NCBI GenBank assembly: GCA_025559845.1
Contig: CP048470.1
Location: 1 to 64,000, forward strand
Direction of reading: 5' to 3'
DNA length: 64,000 bases
Source: Agrobacterium tumefaciens
GTDB taxonomy: Bacteria; Pseudomonadota; Alphaproteobacteria; Rhizobiales; Rhizobiaceae
The first letter of the stretch is position 1. Every line of letters starts with the position of its first letter. The notes under the pieces were generated by a model, which saw nothing but the letters and a program-made list of their open reading frames with translations, ran no database searches and was not told where the DNA came from. The translations under genes and the position numbers were made by a program. Positions 7,408 to 16,372 of this stretch are shown here, piece after piece.

Positions 7408-7803
7408 ACAGAAGCATAGCAGTGACGCCAGCACAGCACTTACAGAAGCATAGCAGTGACGCCAGCACAGCACTTACAGAAGCACAGTAGTGACCGCAGC
7501 GCAGCAGTCACAGAAGCACAGCAGTGACCGCAGCACAGCAGTCACAGAAGCACAGCAGTGACCGCAGCACAGCAGTCACAGAAGCACAGCAGTGACCGCA
7601 GCACAGCACTTACAGAAGCACAGCAGTGACCGCAGCATGGCGCTTACAGAAGCACAGCAGTGATCGCTGCACAGCACTGACAGAAGCACAGCAGTAACCG
7701 CAGCATGGCGCTTACAGAAGCAAAGTAGTGACCGCAGCGCAGCAGTCACAGAAGCACAGTGGTGACCGCAGCACAGCACTTACAGAAGCACAGCAGTGAC
7801 CGC
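7408..7803 (+). repeat. Tandem array of twelve 34-base units
   Basis: The word ACAGAAGCA (or one-base variants) begins at 7408, 7442, 7476, 7510, 7544, 7578, 7612, 7646, 7680, 7714, 7748 and 7782, always exactly 34 bases apart. A unit reads ACAGAAGCACAGCAGTGACC followed by GCAGCACAGCACTT; units differ by substitutions (for example GCATGGCGCTT or GCGCAGCAGTC endings) but none by length. Because 34 is not a multiple of three the array cannot encode a regular peptide. There are no unique spacers, so it is not a CRISPR array. Short pieces of it recur between the methyltransferase fragments at 8,280-8,338 and 8,811-8,866. Confidence 0.95.
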
Positions 7804-8278
7804 ACCGCCAAGTTGCGCAGTCCCGATCCGATTTCGGAAACCGGACGCATGCATCGGAATGAATTGTTCGAGTGGCAGGATAGCAGTCTTCGTGGTACAA
7901 AAACTCGAGCCTGCCGCGGAGGGTAAAAACACCACCCCAGGTGGTCACCACGGAGTGCCCGACAGCTTCGCTGCGTCGACCAACAACTCCTCTTTCATTG
8001 ATAAAATGCTGGGTGACCTTGGCGGCGCCTTTAGCCTGCCAACCGTCGGGATTGGCCTGCGACTGGGCTCTTCGACGCGCTTCCCCGCTCAGATCCCGTG
8101 ATGGCAGCGGGTCTGGGAGCAGCAGCGGCTGACCTTTCAGAGCGATACGTGCGGGAATGGGCCTGAGGACAGGCTGCAAACGGATCCATCGACTACGACA
8201 GCGCTCCTGAAACCTTCAGCCTTTTCCCCGAACAGGCGACGGGTTTCGCCAACAAGGATAGCCCGGTCTACCTGGAAG
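7804..8278 (+). pseudogene. Methyltransferase fragment, module A
   Basis: A leader of about 190 bases (ACCGCCAAGTTGCGCAGT onward), absent upstream of the intact gene, leads into sequence matching residues 10-105 of the methyltransferase at 5,971 (SFIDKMLGDLGGAFSLPTV onward). It contains frameshifts, a missing start and an in-frame TGA after REWA. Homology stops abruptly at CCTGGAAG (8271-8278), where array-type sequence resumes. This is a dead copy. Confidence 0.85.
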
Positions 8279-8338
8279 TGAGAGCAGCACAGCAGTGACA
8301 GCATGGCTTCACAAGCTGCAAGCGGTTGGATCTACGAA

Positions 8339-8810
8339 ACCGCCAAGTTGCGCAGTCCTGATCCGATTTCGGATCCCGGACGCAGGTTTCGGAATGAATT
8401 GTTCGTGTAGCAGGATAGCAGTCTTCGTGGTACAAAAACTCGAGCCTGCCGCGGAGGGTGAAAACCACCACCCCAGGCGGACACCATGGAGTGCCCGACG
8501 GCTTCGCTGCGTCGACTAACCACTCCTCTTTCATTGGTAAAATGCTGGGTGACCTTGGCGGCGCCTTTAACGTGCCAACCGCCAGGATTGGCCTGCGACC
8601 GGGGCTCTTCGACGCGCTTCACCGTCCAGTGACCTCAGCGGACTTGGCAGCAGCAGGCGACCTTTCAGAGCGATACCGTGCGGGGAATGGGCCTTAGCAC
8701 AGGCCTGCAAACAGAGACATCGACTACGACAGCGCTACTAAAACTCTTCGTCTTGCCACCGAACAGGTGATTGTTTTCGTCAACAAGGATAGCCCAGTCG
8801 ACCTGGAAGT
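8339..8810 (+). pseudogene. Methyltransferase fragment, module B
   Basis: Same leader and same 5' part of the methyltransferase as module A, with its own substitutions and small deletions (for example loss of a codon pair in the HRSGPVTSAG region). It ends at the same nucleotide word (CTGGAAGT, 8803-8810) before array sequence (TACAGCAGTGACCGCAG). The identical endpoints show that leader plus fragment was duplicated as one unit of about 530 bases. Confidence 0.85.
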
Positions 8811-8866
8811 TACAGCAGTGACCGCAGGACAGCAGTCACAAAAGCACAGCAATGACCGCAGCCCGC

Positions 8867-9381
8867 ACCGCCAAGTTGCGCAGTCCCGATCCGATTTCGG
8901 ATCCCAGACGCATGTATCAGAATGAATTGTTCGGGTGGCAGGATAGCAGTCTTCGTGGTACAAAAACTCGAGCCTGCCGCGGAGGGTGAAAAACACCACC
9001 CCAGGTGGTCACCACGGAGTGCCCGACAGCTTCGCTGCGTCGACCAACAACTCCTCTTTCACTGGTAAAATGCAGGGCGAGCTTGGCGGCGCCTTTAGCG
9101 TGCCAACCGTCAGGATCGGCCTGCGACCGGGGCTCTTTGACGCGTTTCACCGCTCGGGTCCCGTGACCTCAGCAGGCGCAGACAACACGAACCTGGTCGG
9201 CGGGCTCTACTACAACGCGTCGACCATGATCTGCGTAACGACATCGCTGGATCAGTAGGCTGCTGAAGGCCTCGGAGCACATGCAGGAGAAGCCAAGCTC
9301 TCCGACGTCATTCGTCCGGGAGGATTCAAAATGTCAGGCGCGCATTTACAGGACCATTCAATTTGGTCCCTGGAGGCCCGA
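8867..9381 (+). pseudogene. Methyltransferase fragment, module C (5' and 3' ends joined)
   Basis: Same leader as modules A and B, followed by the first about 45 methyltransferase residues (to PVTSAG) joined directly to the last about 75 (from DNMNPVGRLYYNASTMIC, here DNTNLVGGLYYNASTMIC, to the end LEARP, here partly frameshifted). The middle, with the SAM-binding motif, is deleted, and an in-frame TAG follows SLDQ. The presence of the 3' end shows that the ancestral copy was a full gene with a different leader from the surviving one. Confidence 0.8.
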
Positions 9382-9658
9382 CAGAGCACACTAAAATGGC
9401 AATGGAGCCATGCCGATGAAATGGACCGCTCGGACCCGTTCACACCGAATGCAAAACTTTATCGACCGTCCGAAAACTCATGATGCCGGTTGTGACGGAT
9501 AATGCGTCATCTGGCTTCCAAGCTTTCCACGACCTCGGTTTGGGATAGAAATCTTCACTCGACATATGAAACAACCGACCTCAATAGGGATATCAACTTA
9601 CAGACGAAAGTTTCGGACAATATTCGCGTGATTAAAACACTCCCCACGAGGAGTACGC

Positions 9659-9829
9659 ATGCCCGATAAACAAGACGATATTACCGAGGAAATCTTGATG
9701 CTGGCCTGGGCGATCACCGCCAAGCACCTCACACGCGGAGAAAAAGACGTCACCAGAATAGTTGCTGACGCTATCCTGCAGGAACGATTGCGTTGGGAAA
9801 ATCGTCTCGGGCAACCTCAACAGGGATGA
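9659..9829 (+). CDS. Small hypothetical protein, 56 residues
   Basis: ATG at 9659 preceded by ACGAGGAG at good distance; the product MPDKQDDITEEILMLAWAIT ... ILQERLRWENRLGQPQQG is helical and charged, without signal peptide, membrane segment or cysteines. It resembles short regulatory or adaptor proteins in composition only; I do not recognise the family. It ends 94 bases before the convergent ankyrin gene. Confidence 0.55.
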   Translation: MPDKQDDITEEILMLAWAITAKHLTRGEKDVTRIVADAILQERLRWENRLGQPQQG

Positions 9830-9923
9830 GACATTCACCGCACAATGTCTACATCATACCTTGCGCCATCGAGGCTGGTTAATTTACCGTTTGCCCGCGA
9901 AACAACCACCATCGCACCTATGC

Positions 9924-10568
9924 TCAGTCATTTGCTTTAGACGCTTCAAGTAGCGTGGCGATTGCCGACAGGTCACGGGCCCGAGCGTGGGCCAATGCAT
10001 TCTTTCCGTCAGAGTCCTTGATGTCCACGTCAGCTCCCGCCTGCAGCAACGAGCGAACGATGCGCTGCGAGGTCGGACCACCATCCGTTAAGATCGCAAC
10101 TTCGAGCAAGGCAGTCCATCCAAGCCTGTTGACATGATCGACATTAACCCCTGCAGCAATGAGCAGGTCGACGGCATCAGGATGCCCCTTCTCCGCAGCA
10201 GGGATCAAAGCGGTGCCGCCAAATCGGTTTGTGCTCGTTAGATCGGCTCCGTGCGCGAGGATCATCCGTAGAATGTCCACACGGCCTTGAGCGCCAGCCA
10301 CGAGAAATGGGCTATCTTGAATGCCGTCCTTGGCATTCACATCAGCTCCGGCGGCAAGGAGGAGACGCGCGGCATCGATATCGTTTTTCCAGACTGCCAC
10401 CATGAGGGCTGTTTGGCCCTGTGCGTTTTTCTCATCAACAGAGCTGCCCATTGCCAATGCCTGCTCTAATCCTTGATAGTCACCACGTTCCACGGCACTC
10501 AAAATTGTGGCTGACGCATTGCCGCCCAGTCCCATCATCAATAACCCTGCTAGAAAAAACTGCCGCAT
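9924..10568 (-). CDS. Exported ankyrin-repeat protein (paralogue of the one at 46.6 kb)
   Basis: A 214-residue protein with a signal peptide (MRQFFLAGLLMMGLGGNASA) and about five ankyrin repeats from residue 25 to 210 (GQTALMVAVWKNDIDAARLL, QDSPFLVAGAQGRVDILRMI, GGTALIPAAEKGHPDAVDLL, GWTALLEVAIL ...). It should act in the periplasm as a protein-binding scaffold; ankyrin proteins of this class in proteobacteria are sometimes linked to catalase or oxidative-stress protection. The protein at 46,646-47,329 has the same repeat order and several identical blocks (NAKD.IQDSP, STNR.GGTALIPA, VDHVN.LGWTALLE). It is the first gene after the cytochrome b561 gene, in the same direction. Confidence 0.85.
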   Translation of the reverse strand: MRQFFLAGLLMMGLGGNASATILSAVERGDYQGLEQALAMGSSVDEKNAQGQTALMVAVWKNDIDAARLLLAAGADVNAKDGIQDSPFLVAGAQGRVDILRMILAHGADLTSTNRFGGTALIPAAEKGHPDAVDLLIAAGVNVDHVNRLGWTALLEVAILTDGGPTSQRIVRSLLQAGADVDIKDSDGKNALAHARARDLSAIATLLEASKAND

Positions 10569-10699
10569 TGCATCCTCTAAGCGTTACTTGGCCATCCAAG
10601 AAGCGTGCCCGCAAAGAAATCACTCCAAGTAGCCGACCTGGCTCGACAAGCTTCTATGAACAGGCCGCACAAACACCGAGTTGTCAGGCACTGCTATTC

Positions 10700-11353
10700 C
10701 TAGATTAAAGGACGCTGCGACCGAACTGAAGATGACGCTCCCGTCGCGCTAATTTCAAGGTCGCAGCATCTTCCAGCAGTAGAGGGCCGAAAAGGTCCGG
10801 TCATGCGCGCAAGTGTGCCATCCTTGAGGGCCAGCTGATGGAAAAGCGCCATGACAATGTGCCCGGCAATCAAAGCCGACAGGCACCACGACAAAACGCC
10901 ATGCAACTGATTGGCAGGCGCCACCATCCATTCGACCCTCACACCTGTTGCCGGGATCCACGGCATAAATCCGCGCCCGTTGCCGTAGGCCCGTACAAGC
11001 GCCAGCGCCGGAATGATGAACATCAGTCCATAGAAACAAAAATGGACAACAGCTGCCGCCCGGCCCGACCAGCCTGAAGCACGTGCCGGCCGCCGACCGC
11101 GATTGATCAGCGCCCAGATGACACGGATGACGACAAGGAGGATCGTCAGCAGGCCCACTGTTCCATGGCCCGGTCCGAACGATGTCACGTTCTTCACCCA
11201 GTCAGCCGAACCAAAGATACGCCACATGAGGATAACGGCAAACTGCCAAATGAGCAGATAGGCCATCCCCCAATGTAACAGCCGGCTGATCATTCCATAC
11301 CGATCCGGCGAATCCAACCACATGTTCTTGTCGTTTCTGTTCATGCGCTGCAT
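10700..11353 (-). CDS. Cytochrome b561-family membrane protein
   Basis: A 217-residue integral membrane protein with four transmembrane segments (about residues 23-45, 64-82, 100-121, 150-175). Histidines suitable for two b-type haems are seen at H27 (RLLHWGM), H63 (GPGHG), H104 (VVHFCFYG) and H151/H165 (QLHGVLSW, LIAGHIVM). Bacterial cytochromes b561 carry electrons from the quinone pool, for example to superoxide or to partner proteins. The start may be ATG 11353, 11344 or 11323; no strong ribosome site decides between them. It lies upstream of the ankyrin gene, 131 bases apart, and may share its transcript. Confidence 0.8.
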   Translation of the reverse strand: MQRMNRNDKNMWLDSPDRYGMISRLLHWGMAYLLIWQFAVILMWRIFGSADWVKNVTSFGPGHGTVGLLTILLVVIRVIWALINRGRRPARASGWSGRAAAVVHFCFYGLMFIIPALALVRAYGNGRGFMPWIPATGVRVEWMVAPANQLHGVLSWCLSALIAGHIVMALFHQLALKDGTLARMTGPFRPSTAGRCCDLEISATGASSSVRSQRPLI

Positions 11354-11380
11354 GTAGCAATGAACTAAAACGCGGGCAAA

Positions 11381-12202
11381 TCACGCAGCGCACGCCTTTC
11401 CGGATCTACAGCGTCCGACGGATCTAGAAGCGCTTGCGACATCACCAATCTCCGCATCTGCCTGCAGCTCCTCGTCACCTACGATGGGTCGTAACCAGCG
11501 GATACGGGACTGCGGCTCAATGACTGACCATTGCGGCTGGATCAGTTCCTTCAACATGTTCCGGAGATAAGGCCAGGGATTTTCCTCTCGTCGAAGCCCC
11601 GGATCGTACATCACCAGCAAGCAGTGCAGTTTGGCTGCGATATCGTGAATGTAATAGGGCTGCAGTTTGATCAACACACGGCCTGCTATTCCCTCGTAAC
11701 GGGCGATATCCTGTGCCTCTGCTCTGGCTGCACTGAACCCGAAATGTCCATCTGCGGATTTCCATTCGCGTCTGCGTTTGCGTAACTCCGCTCGCGCCTC
11801 CGCGGCAGCCTCAGCCCCGATCCGCGGTCCAATCTCGCGGATCTCTTCAAAAGAATTGATGACAAAAAACAGCGAAGGGTCACCGTCTATGTCGATTGTC
11901 ACAGAGGGACGGCCACCGGTTTCCTCCAGCAGTTTCGCCTCAAGCTCCCGGCAGTTGCGCTCAGCAGCCAGCCGCTGCTGATGGAGGTCCCACCAACGCG
12001 GCCACAATTCCTTCGCATGCTTTGGACCGGCAATTGTTCGCGACGGAAGCTCATCCAGCAAAACCGGCAAAATGCGCGATGCCAGTGAAAGCAGATTCCG
12101 ACGGTTGATCAGGCTCGGAAGGTTTTCGACGAAGCGGTCGTTCGGGAATTCATCTGCGCACGAAAATTTAGGTAAAGTTCTGCTATTCTCAGAATCAGCC
12201 AT
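11381..12202 (-). CDS. Hypothetical protein, 273 residues
   Basis: I do not recognise the family. The protein is soluble (no signal or membrane segment), with a charged, coiled-coil-prone middle (LHQQRLAAERNCRELEAKLL and EARAELRKRRREWKSADGHF) and a C-terminal helical part (YYIHDIAAKLHCLLVMYDPG). It is transcribed away from the XRE-type gene at 12,316, 113 bases distant, so the two may share a control region. The last 25 residues (GDVASASRSVGRCRSGKACA) look unlike the rest and may be read-through into foreign sequence. Confidence 0.55.
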   Translation of the reverse strand: MADSENSRTLPKFSCADEFPNDRFVENLPSLINRRNLLSLASRILPVLLDELPSRTIAGPKHAKELWPRWWDLHQQRLAAERNCRELEAKLLEETGGRPSVTIDIDGDPSLFFVINSFEEIREIGPRIGAEAAAEARAELRKRRREWKSADGHFGFSAARAEAQDIARYEGIAGRVLIKLQPYYIHDIAAKLHCLLVMYDPGLRREENPWPYLRNMLKELIQPQWSVIEPQSRIRWLRPIVGDEELQADAEIGDVASASRSVGRCRSGKACAA

Positions 12203-12315
12203 GATCCAAGCTCCAGCTAGCTAGATTGTGGTTAGGTCGAGCGGGTGTTCCAGCACCTACTCGACCGTTACAGCAAAGAGTAACTGCCTTATAAATTTTA
12301 TGTCAAGGTTATAAT

Positions 12316-12561
12316 TTGATAACAAGCGATCAAATTCGAATGGCTAGAGCAGCTTTAAGATGGGGTGTCAGGGATCTCGCAACACATGCGAAAGTCACAC
12401 CTGCGACTATCACGCGCCTCGAATCTGGAAAAACAGGTCATGCGGCAACACTGATTGCCATCCAAGTCGCCTTCGAAAACGCCGGCCTGCAATTCATCGA
12501 GGAAAACGGTGGCGGTGCAGGCGTACGTTTCTCAAAACCGAGAACCGAAACACAACGCTAA
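12316..12561 (+). CDS. XRE-family transcriptional regulator
   Basis: An 81-residue HTH protein. The TTG at 12316 is preferred over ATG 12340 because family members begin with a ...QIRMARAALRW-like helix and AAGG lies 8 bases upstream. Residues 18-50 (VRDLATHAKVTPATITRLES) form the helix-turn-helix; LIAIQVAFENAGLQFIEENG is the usual ending. An inverted repeat GTTAT-N6-ATAAC (12308-12323) overlaps the start and could be an autoregulatory site. It is divergent from the hypothetical gene at 12,202. Confidence 0.7.
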   Translation: MITSDQIRMARAALRWGVRDLATHAKVTPATITRLESGKTGHAATLIAIQVAFENAGLQFIEENGGGAGVRFSKPRTETQR

Positions 12562-12904
12562 GCCCCACACGATGCGGTTGTTGACGAGCTCTCACCAAAC
12601 AGTGCGACGCCGTGTCCGACGAACAACCACGTGTCTTGTTCAAAGTCGCTGTTCGCGCCGACTTTCAAGCGATACGATTCTTCGTACTGCCTCAGTTCCG
12701 ATCGAACATGCCGCTAAATTCCAGGTCGAGATAATACCGAAGCTTCTTGATCCGGGCAGGTCTTTGCCCCTGCCTGAGCATATCATCGTATCGTCAGAGA
12801 GCAGCATGATTTCATCGGCATTGATCAGGTTGCGCGCCGCGACAGTCTCTCAGACCTCTCCCTCGCTGAATGGCAGTGTCCCGGCGTAGGGAAGCGAGTT
12901 CCTC
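12562..12904. other. Intergenic debris, no gene recognised
   Basis: No frame with recognisable similarity is seen on either strand between the XRE gene and the IS110 fragment. The sequence is probably mobile-element debris, since transposase fragments follow it. Confidence 0.4.
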
Positions 12905-13027
12905 GACCAAACGGTATAGTCACCCTTGGTGGCCATCACCGTCATGCGACGGCGCCGGCCACCCTCGGGCCACTCGATAAGGACCTCCTGAGGGTGCTTC
13001 GACATATCGATCGCCACCGCCGTTTTT
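12905..13027 (-). pseudogene. IS110-family transposase fragment (N-terminus)
   Basis: The reverse strand reads KTAVAIDMSKHPQEVLIEWP, then EGGRRRRMTVMATKGDYTVW, which is the N-terminal DEDD region of IS110-type transposases (consensus AIDISKHRHEVLIE..GRRRR.TV). Only about 40 residues remain; the rest of the element is absent. Confidence 0.6.
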
Positions 13028-13137
13028 GGGAATAGAAAGATAATTTGTCACGGCTTGCCGCCTGCAAAGCGTTTTCTCGATAACTTCACATTAGAAACCT
13101 GTCGGTCGGCAATGACCACCCACTACGGCGCGCTGCG

Positions 13138-13200
13138 CACTACGGCACAGAGTTCACGTCCACGGCCATCCTGGCATGGGCGCAGGATCATGGCGTCGCC
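13138..13200 (+). pseudogene. IS3-family transposase fragment
   Basis: Encodes HYGTEFTSTAILAWAQDHGV, which matches the DNGTEFTS...W block around the second catalytic Asp of IS3-family OrfB (the Asp itself is changed to His/Tyr context). Nothing of the element extends beyond these 63 bases. Confidence 0.6.
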
Positions 13201-13340
13201 GCCCGCAGCCAGGATTTCTCTATGAGGACGGGACCGGCTTGTCGTGTAATGGCGAAAACGAACCTTTGGTATGGTACCGGCGCAGGCGAACGCCCGGCCC
13301 CGAGGGCAACACCGTATCCTGTGAGGTTCAACAGCATTCG

Positions 13341-13832
13341 TCACGGCTGCGGAGGTGAGGCTTTTTCTAGGCGGTCCACTGCGACCTGCTCGGACACGGC
13401 CTTGCGAAGCACGGCCCAATTGTCAGGCGGGTTGCCGTCCTCCAGCATCTCTTTGAAAACATTGTACGCATCGCTCTTCGCGCCATAGGTCCGCAAAGTA
13501 TTTTCATCATTCACCCAGGCGAATATGATGACTTTCGCGGTCGAGTCGTAGCGGAAAAACAGGCGGAAGCGGCCATTGCCGAACTTCGCCCGGAACCAGT
13601 GCTTGTGCGCCTCGCCAAGCGTGGAACCCTGACGATAGACGGTTGCGGTCGGATCGGCAGGTATTGTCTGGAACACCAACTTGCTCAAAGCGGCCAGGAG
13701 TTTCGTGCTCGCGTTCTTTTGGTATTCGTCTGGCTTCCTGGCCTTCAGCATCTCAACAGCGTTGGTCAGCTTTTCCAACTGATCGAGAAAGAGGGGGTGC
13801 GCGAGAATGGTCGAGCCATTGATAGTCAGCAT
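13341..13832 (-). CDS. yhaV: YhaV-type toxin (RelE-superfamily ribonuclease)
   Basis: A 163-residue protein, close to the 154 residues of E. coli YhaV. Diagnostic blocks are HPLFLDQLEKLTNAVE (12-27), HKHWFRAKFGNGRFRLFFRY, KVIIFAWVNDENTLRTYGAK and MLEDGNPPDNWAVL. YhaV is a ribosome-associated or free ribonuclease that stops growth and is held by the PrlF antitoxin. The gene starts 2 bases after the prlF stop, so the two are coupled. All family blocks are present and the protein looks active. Confidence 0.9.
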   Translation of the reverse strand: MLTINGSTILAHPLFLDQLEKLTNAVEMLKARKPDEYQKNASTKLLAALSKLVFQTIPADPTATVYRQGSTLGEAHKHWFRAKFGNGRFRLFFRYDSTAKVIIFAWVNDENTLRTYGAKSDAYNVFKEMLEDGNPPDNWAVLRKAVSEQVAVDRLEKASPPQP

Positions 13833-13834
13833 GG

Positions 13835-14167
13835 CTAGAGCGCGACATCCCCGTCAATTTCGGCATCGAGGTCGATATCCATGTCCCCGACAAGCGCGGC
13901 CACGCGATCGCGCAGGCTGTCGGGCAGCGTGGCGATTGATGTCCCGGGGTGTTTACTCATGTCCCGCGCCAGAAATTCGAGGAATCGATCTACGACTGGA
14001 TCGCCGGCCTCTTCCGTCGCCTTCTCGACATAAACCCGGTGCTGATCGTCTACGCAGAAGGCGATGCGCCCGCCGTAGTCCACCCCCAAAACCTGCCGGA
14101 CGCTCTTGGGAACTGTGGTCTGCCCCTTCGCGGTGATGGTGCTTTCTTCTTTCAGCAGCGCGCCCAT
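13835..14167 (-). CDS. prlF: PrlF-type antitoxin (AbrB fold)
   Basis: The start at 14167 (MGALLKEESTITAKGQTTVP) is chosen over a longer frame to 14272 because the AbrB domain begins there, GGAG precedes it, and the operator palindrome lies upstream. The 110-residue protein carries the swapped-hairpin AbrB DNA-binding fold (residues 8-50, ITAKGQTTVPKSVRQVLGVD) and a C-terminal helical part (DPVVDRFLEFLARDM ... LRDRVAALVGDMDIDLD) for binding YhaV. It represses its own operon in known cases. Confidence 0.9.
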   Translation of the reverse strand: MGALLKEESTITAKGQTTVPKSVRQVLGVDYGGRIAFCVDDQHRVYVEKATEEAGDPVVDRFLEFLARDMSKHPGTSIATLPDSLRDRVAALVGDMDIDLDAEIDGDVAL

Positions 14168-14194
14168 GGTGTGGCTCCAAATTCGATCCCCGGA

Positions 14195-14218
14195 AAAGTA
14201 AGGAATTATCCTTACTTT
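14195..14218. promoter_or_regulatory. Probable PrlF operator palindrome
   Basis: Perfect inverted repeat with 10-base arms AAAGTAAGGA / TCCTTACTTT around ATTA, 27 bases before the prlF start. Its position and symmetry suit autoregulation by the PrlF-YhaV complex. Confidence 0.65.
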
Positions 14219-14349
14219 GTCAAGAAGATCGTAGCTGCCGGTTATGACGGCATGCGAGAGGTCTGAGAACACTTTAGCAGCACGACATCGGCATTAGTCA
14301 ACCCACCGTCGCGGCTCAGGGCCATCAGGGCCGAGCCGATGTGAAGACG

Positions 14350-14658
14350 TCATGCGCCTTCGGTTCCTCGCGACCAAAAACGCCGTGCCTTCAAGCCAGT
14401 CAGCGAAAGGTCCAGATCCAGCGCCTCCCAGTGCAGACCGTATCTTTGTCCGAGCATTTTAACGGCGGCTATCTGATGATCGTCGGCCATCCTCAATGCT
14501 TCCACCAGCGCTGCCGGAAAGGCGAAAACATAAACATTCGTGAGTTCGATGACGACTTGGCGCGAATGACGATCATAAGTCGCTTTGGCCGCACGGCATT
14601 CGTGCGTCTGCGCAACACGGCCACGCTCCAGCGCGGCGTCGATCATATCATCCGTCAT
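14350..14658 (-). CDS. DUF2442-family protein
   Basis: A 102-residue protein. The segment ATYDRHSRQVVIELTNVYVF followed by FPAALVEAL, and then GLHWEALDLDLSLTGL, is the DUF2442 domain. These small proteins often sit next to DUF4160 genes in two-gene, toxin-antitoxin-like units, with DUF2442 as the probable regulatory partner. No DUF4160 frame is recognisable upstream (14,659-14,900), so this gene seems to be an orphan. Its ending (ARRFWSRGTEGA) is shorter than in many relatives. Confidence 0.65.
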   Translation of the reverse strand: MTDDMIDAALERGRVAQTHECRAAKATYDRHSRQVVIELTNVYVFAFPAALVEALRMADDHQIAAVKMLGQRYGLHWEALDLDLSLTGLKARRFWSRGTEGA

Positions 14659-15115
14659 ATCTTGCGTTCAGTTGAAGGATGCGGCCTGAGCAATCACAAC
14701 TCTTTGCCCGATTTTTAGAACCTTCGACGCGTTGATTACCAGCTGCAAGGCCGATCGGCGTTGAGGGGGCCAAGGATTATTCCGGCACCCAGGCGTCACG
14801 CGTCCGGGACAAATCGTTGCTCTGGGAACGCAATCAAATGTACGGTAAGTTGCCAACATCGCTCTCTGGGCCAGCCTCAAGCCATTCTCCAACATTGTCC
14901 GGCTGCATGAATGACGTCGGCAAGTCGTCGCAGCAGAAGTCGCCGCTAATTAACCCCCTGGACCGCAGCGAGCTTACCGGCATAGCCGCCCTTAACCGCC
15001 TCTCCAAATCCTGGCGCGCTCATGCTACCCGCAGATTGGAAACCAATACCGTAGAGGATTTGACGAAGCGCCTGGCCGGACGCATTCAAGGGACGCAAGG
15101 AAATGGCAGCGAAAC
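14659..15115. other. Intergenic, no gene recognised
   Basis: Between DUF2442 and hipA the longest frames on both strands lack any recognisable domain or convincing ribosome site. I see no repeat or hairpin of note. Confidence 0.4.
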
Positions 15116-16360
15116 CTACCCGATAATCTGTCGACTGATCCGCTGGCATCGCTTCCGGATGGCGAATTGAAGTGTTGCCCCAAACTCTCGCTGAAAAGAT
15201 GGATAGTGCTCTGTCTCTCCCAGTGCCTCTTCGAGCTTTGACGTAACTATGTCGGTGAGCTCCCCTACCCGTCTAGTTAGGACGGCAGGACTGAGACCGA
15301 CGGCTGATGCGAATTGCCGCCAGTCATTGCCGTGGAGTTCGTTAGCATTACTCTTAGTCGCGATCAGCTGCGGGAGCGACTGATCTACCTGTCTATAGAC
15401 CGCTGCACACATCAGATCGTAGAGAGGCGCGAGTTTGGCAGTTCCGGCTGCACCGACGAGTATGGAATAGTTCTTAGCGTGGGAATCGGAGTTGCAGATC
15501 AAAATATTGAAGACCACAGCATCTAGCAACTCCAGTCTTTCGGCCGGTGACACGTAACGCGCCAGCACTTCAAACATTCGAACGAGCGATGCGCCACCGC
15601 GTTGGCCGAGCCCGGTCCGCTCATATTTTTCAGAAGGGAAAAGGCCGAGTAGCTGGCAGAAATCCTCCTGATGCACACGGCGTATCGTCCCTTGTGCATC
15701 GGCGATGCGATCATAGCGTTTGACGAGCAGGTAGTCACGCTTACCGGCGCGGCCCGTCGTCACTTCCGCTGCCTCCAGTCCGCACAGCCTGGCGAGAACC
15801 ATGCAAAAGGCTTCATTCTGAACACTGCCAGCCAAGCGCCTGATGTCCGGTTTGAGGATATGCGTGGACGGGGTACCATCGACGGGAATGGCGATCTTCC
15901 CATCTTCCCCAAGGTAGACCGGCAGTTTGTCCTGCACTCCGGCGAGCGACATAGACACGCCCCGTTCCCCGACGAGGAAGGGTCTCTCGGGCAACTCATT
16001 CAAAATCCGCTCAAGCGCGGTCTCGTCCGGCACGATGCGAAAATGATTTCCGTCTCGGCGCGGTTCACCGATCGAAAAGGCTCCGGCGGTGTCTCGACCA
16101 AGGCGTGAGAGAAGACCCACAATGTCCTGCGGTGAAACCTTCAACTGTTGACCTATCTCGGAGAGATGTGTCTCTGGCAGGAGGTTGGCAAGCCATGGCA
16201 TCACTTGCTCAGGACCGTAAGTACCCGATCGCAAAGGCATTGTCAGAGAAATTGGGAAAGCGGAAGCACGCCGCTCCCAGGTTTCCTCGTAGACAAGCGA
16301 AATCCCATCGCGGTCAATGAGATTGGCAACAGGAAAGCTCTCGTAGAAGATGGTGGTCAC
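15116..16360 (-). CDS. hipA: HipA-family serine/threonine kinase toxin
   Basis: A 414-residue HipA protein of normal length. The N-terminal subdomain (residues 1-110) is followed by the glycine/serine loop SMSLAGVQDKLPVYL (136-150), the HILKP lysine strand (167-171), HQEDFCQLLG (230-239), the catalytic NSDSHAKNYS (290-299) and the metal-binding APLYDL (311-316). HipA phosphorylates glutamyl-tRNA synthetase in E. coli and induces dormancy. The gene lies 12 bases behind hipB in the same operon. All kinase motifs are intact. Confidence 0.92.
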   Translation of the reverse strand: MTTIFYESFPVANLIDRDGISLVYEETWERRASAFPISLTMPLRSGTYGPEQVMPWLANLLPETHLSEIGQQLKVSPQDIVGLLSRLGRDTAGAFSIGEPRRDGNHFRIVPDETALERILNELPERPFLVGERGVSMSLAGVQDKLPVYLGEDGKIAIPVDGTPSTHILKPDIRRLAGSVQNEAFCMVLARLCGLEAAEVTTGRAGKRDYLLVKRYDRIADAQGTIRRVHQEDFCQLLGLFPSEKYERTGLGQRGGASLVRMFEVLARYVSPAERLELLDAVVFNILICNSDSHAKNYSILVGAAGTAKLAPLYDLMCAAVYRQVDQSLPQLIATKSNANELHGNDWRQFASAVGLSPAVLTRRVGELTDIVTSKLEEALGETEHYPSFQREFGATLQFAIRKRCQRISRQIIG

Positions 16361-16372
16361 AGCGGCTCCCGA

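Noticed and set aside
7408..7803. CRISPR array
   Set aside because: The 34-base units adjoin each other without unique spacers, unit sequences vary by substitution across their whole length, and no cas gene is near.
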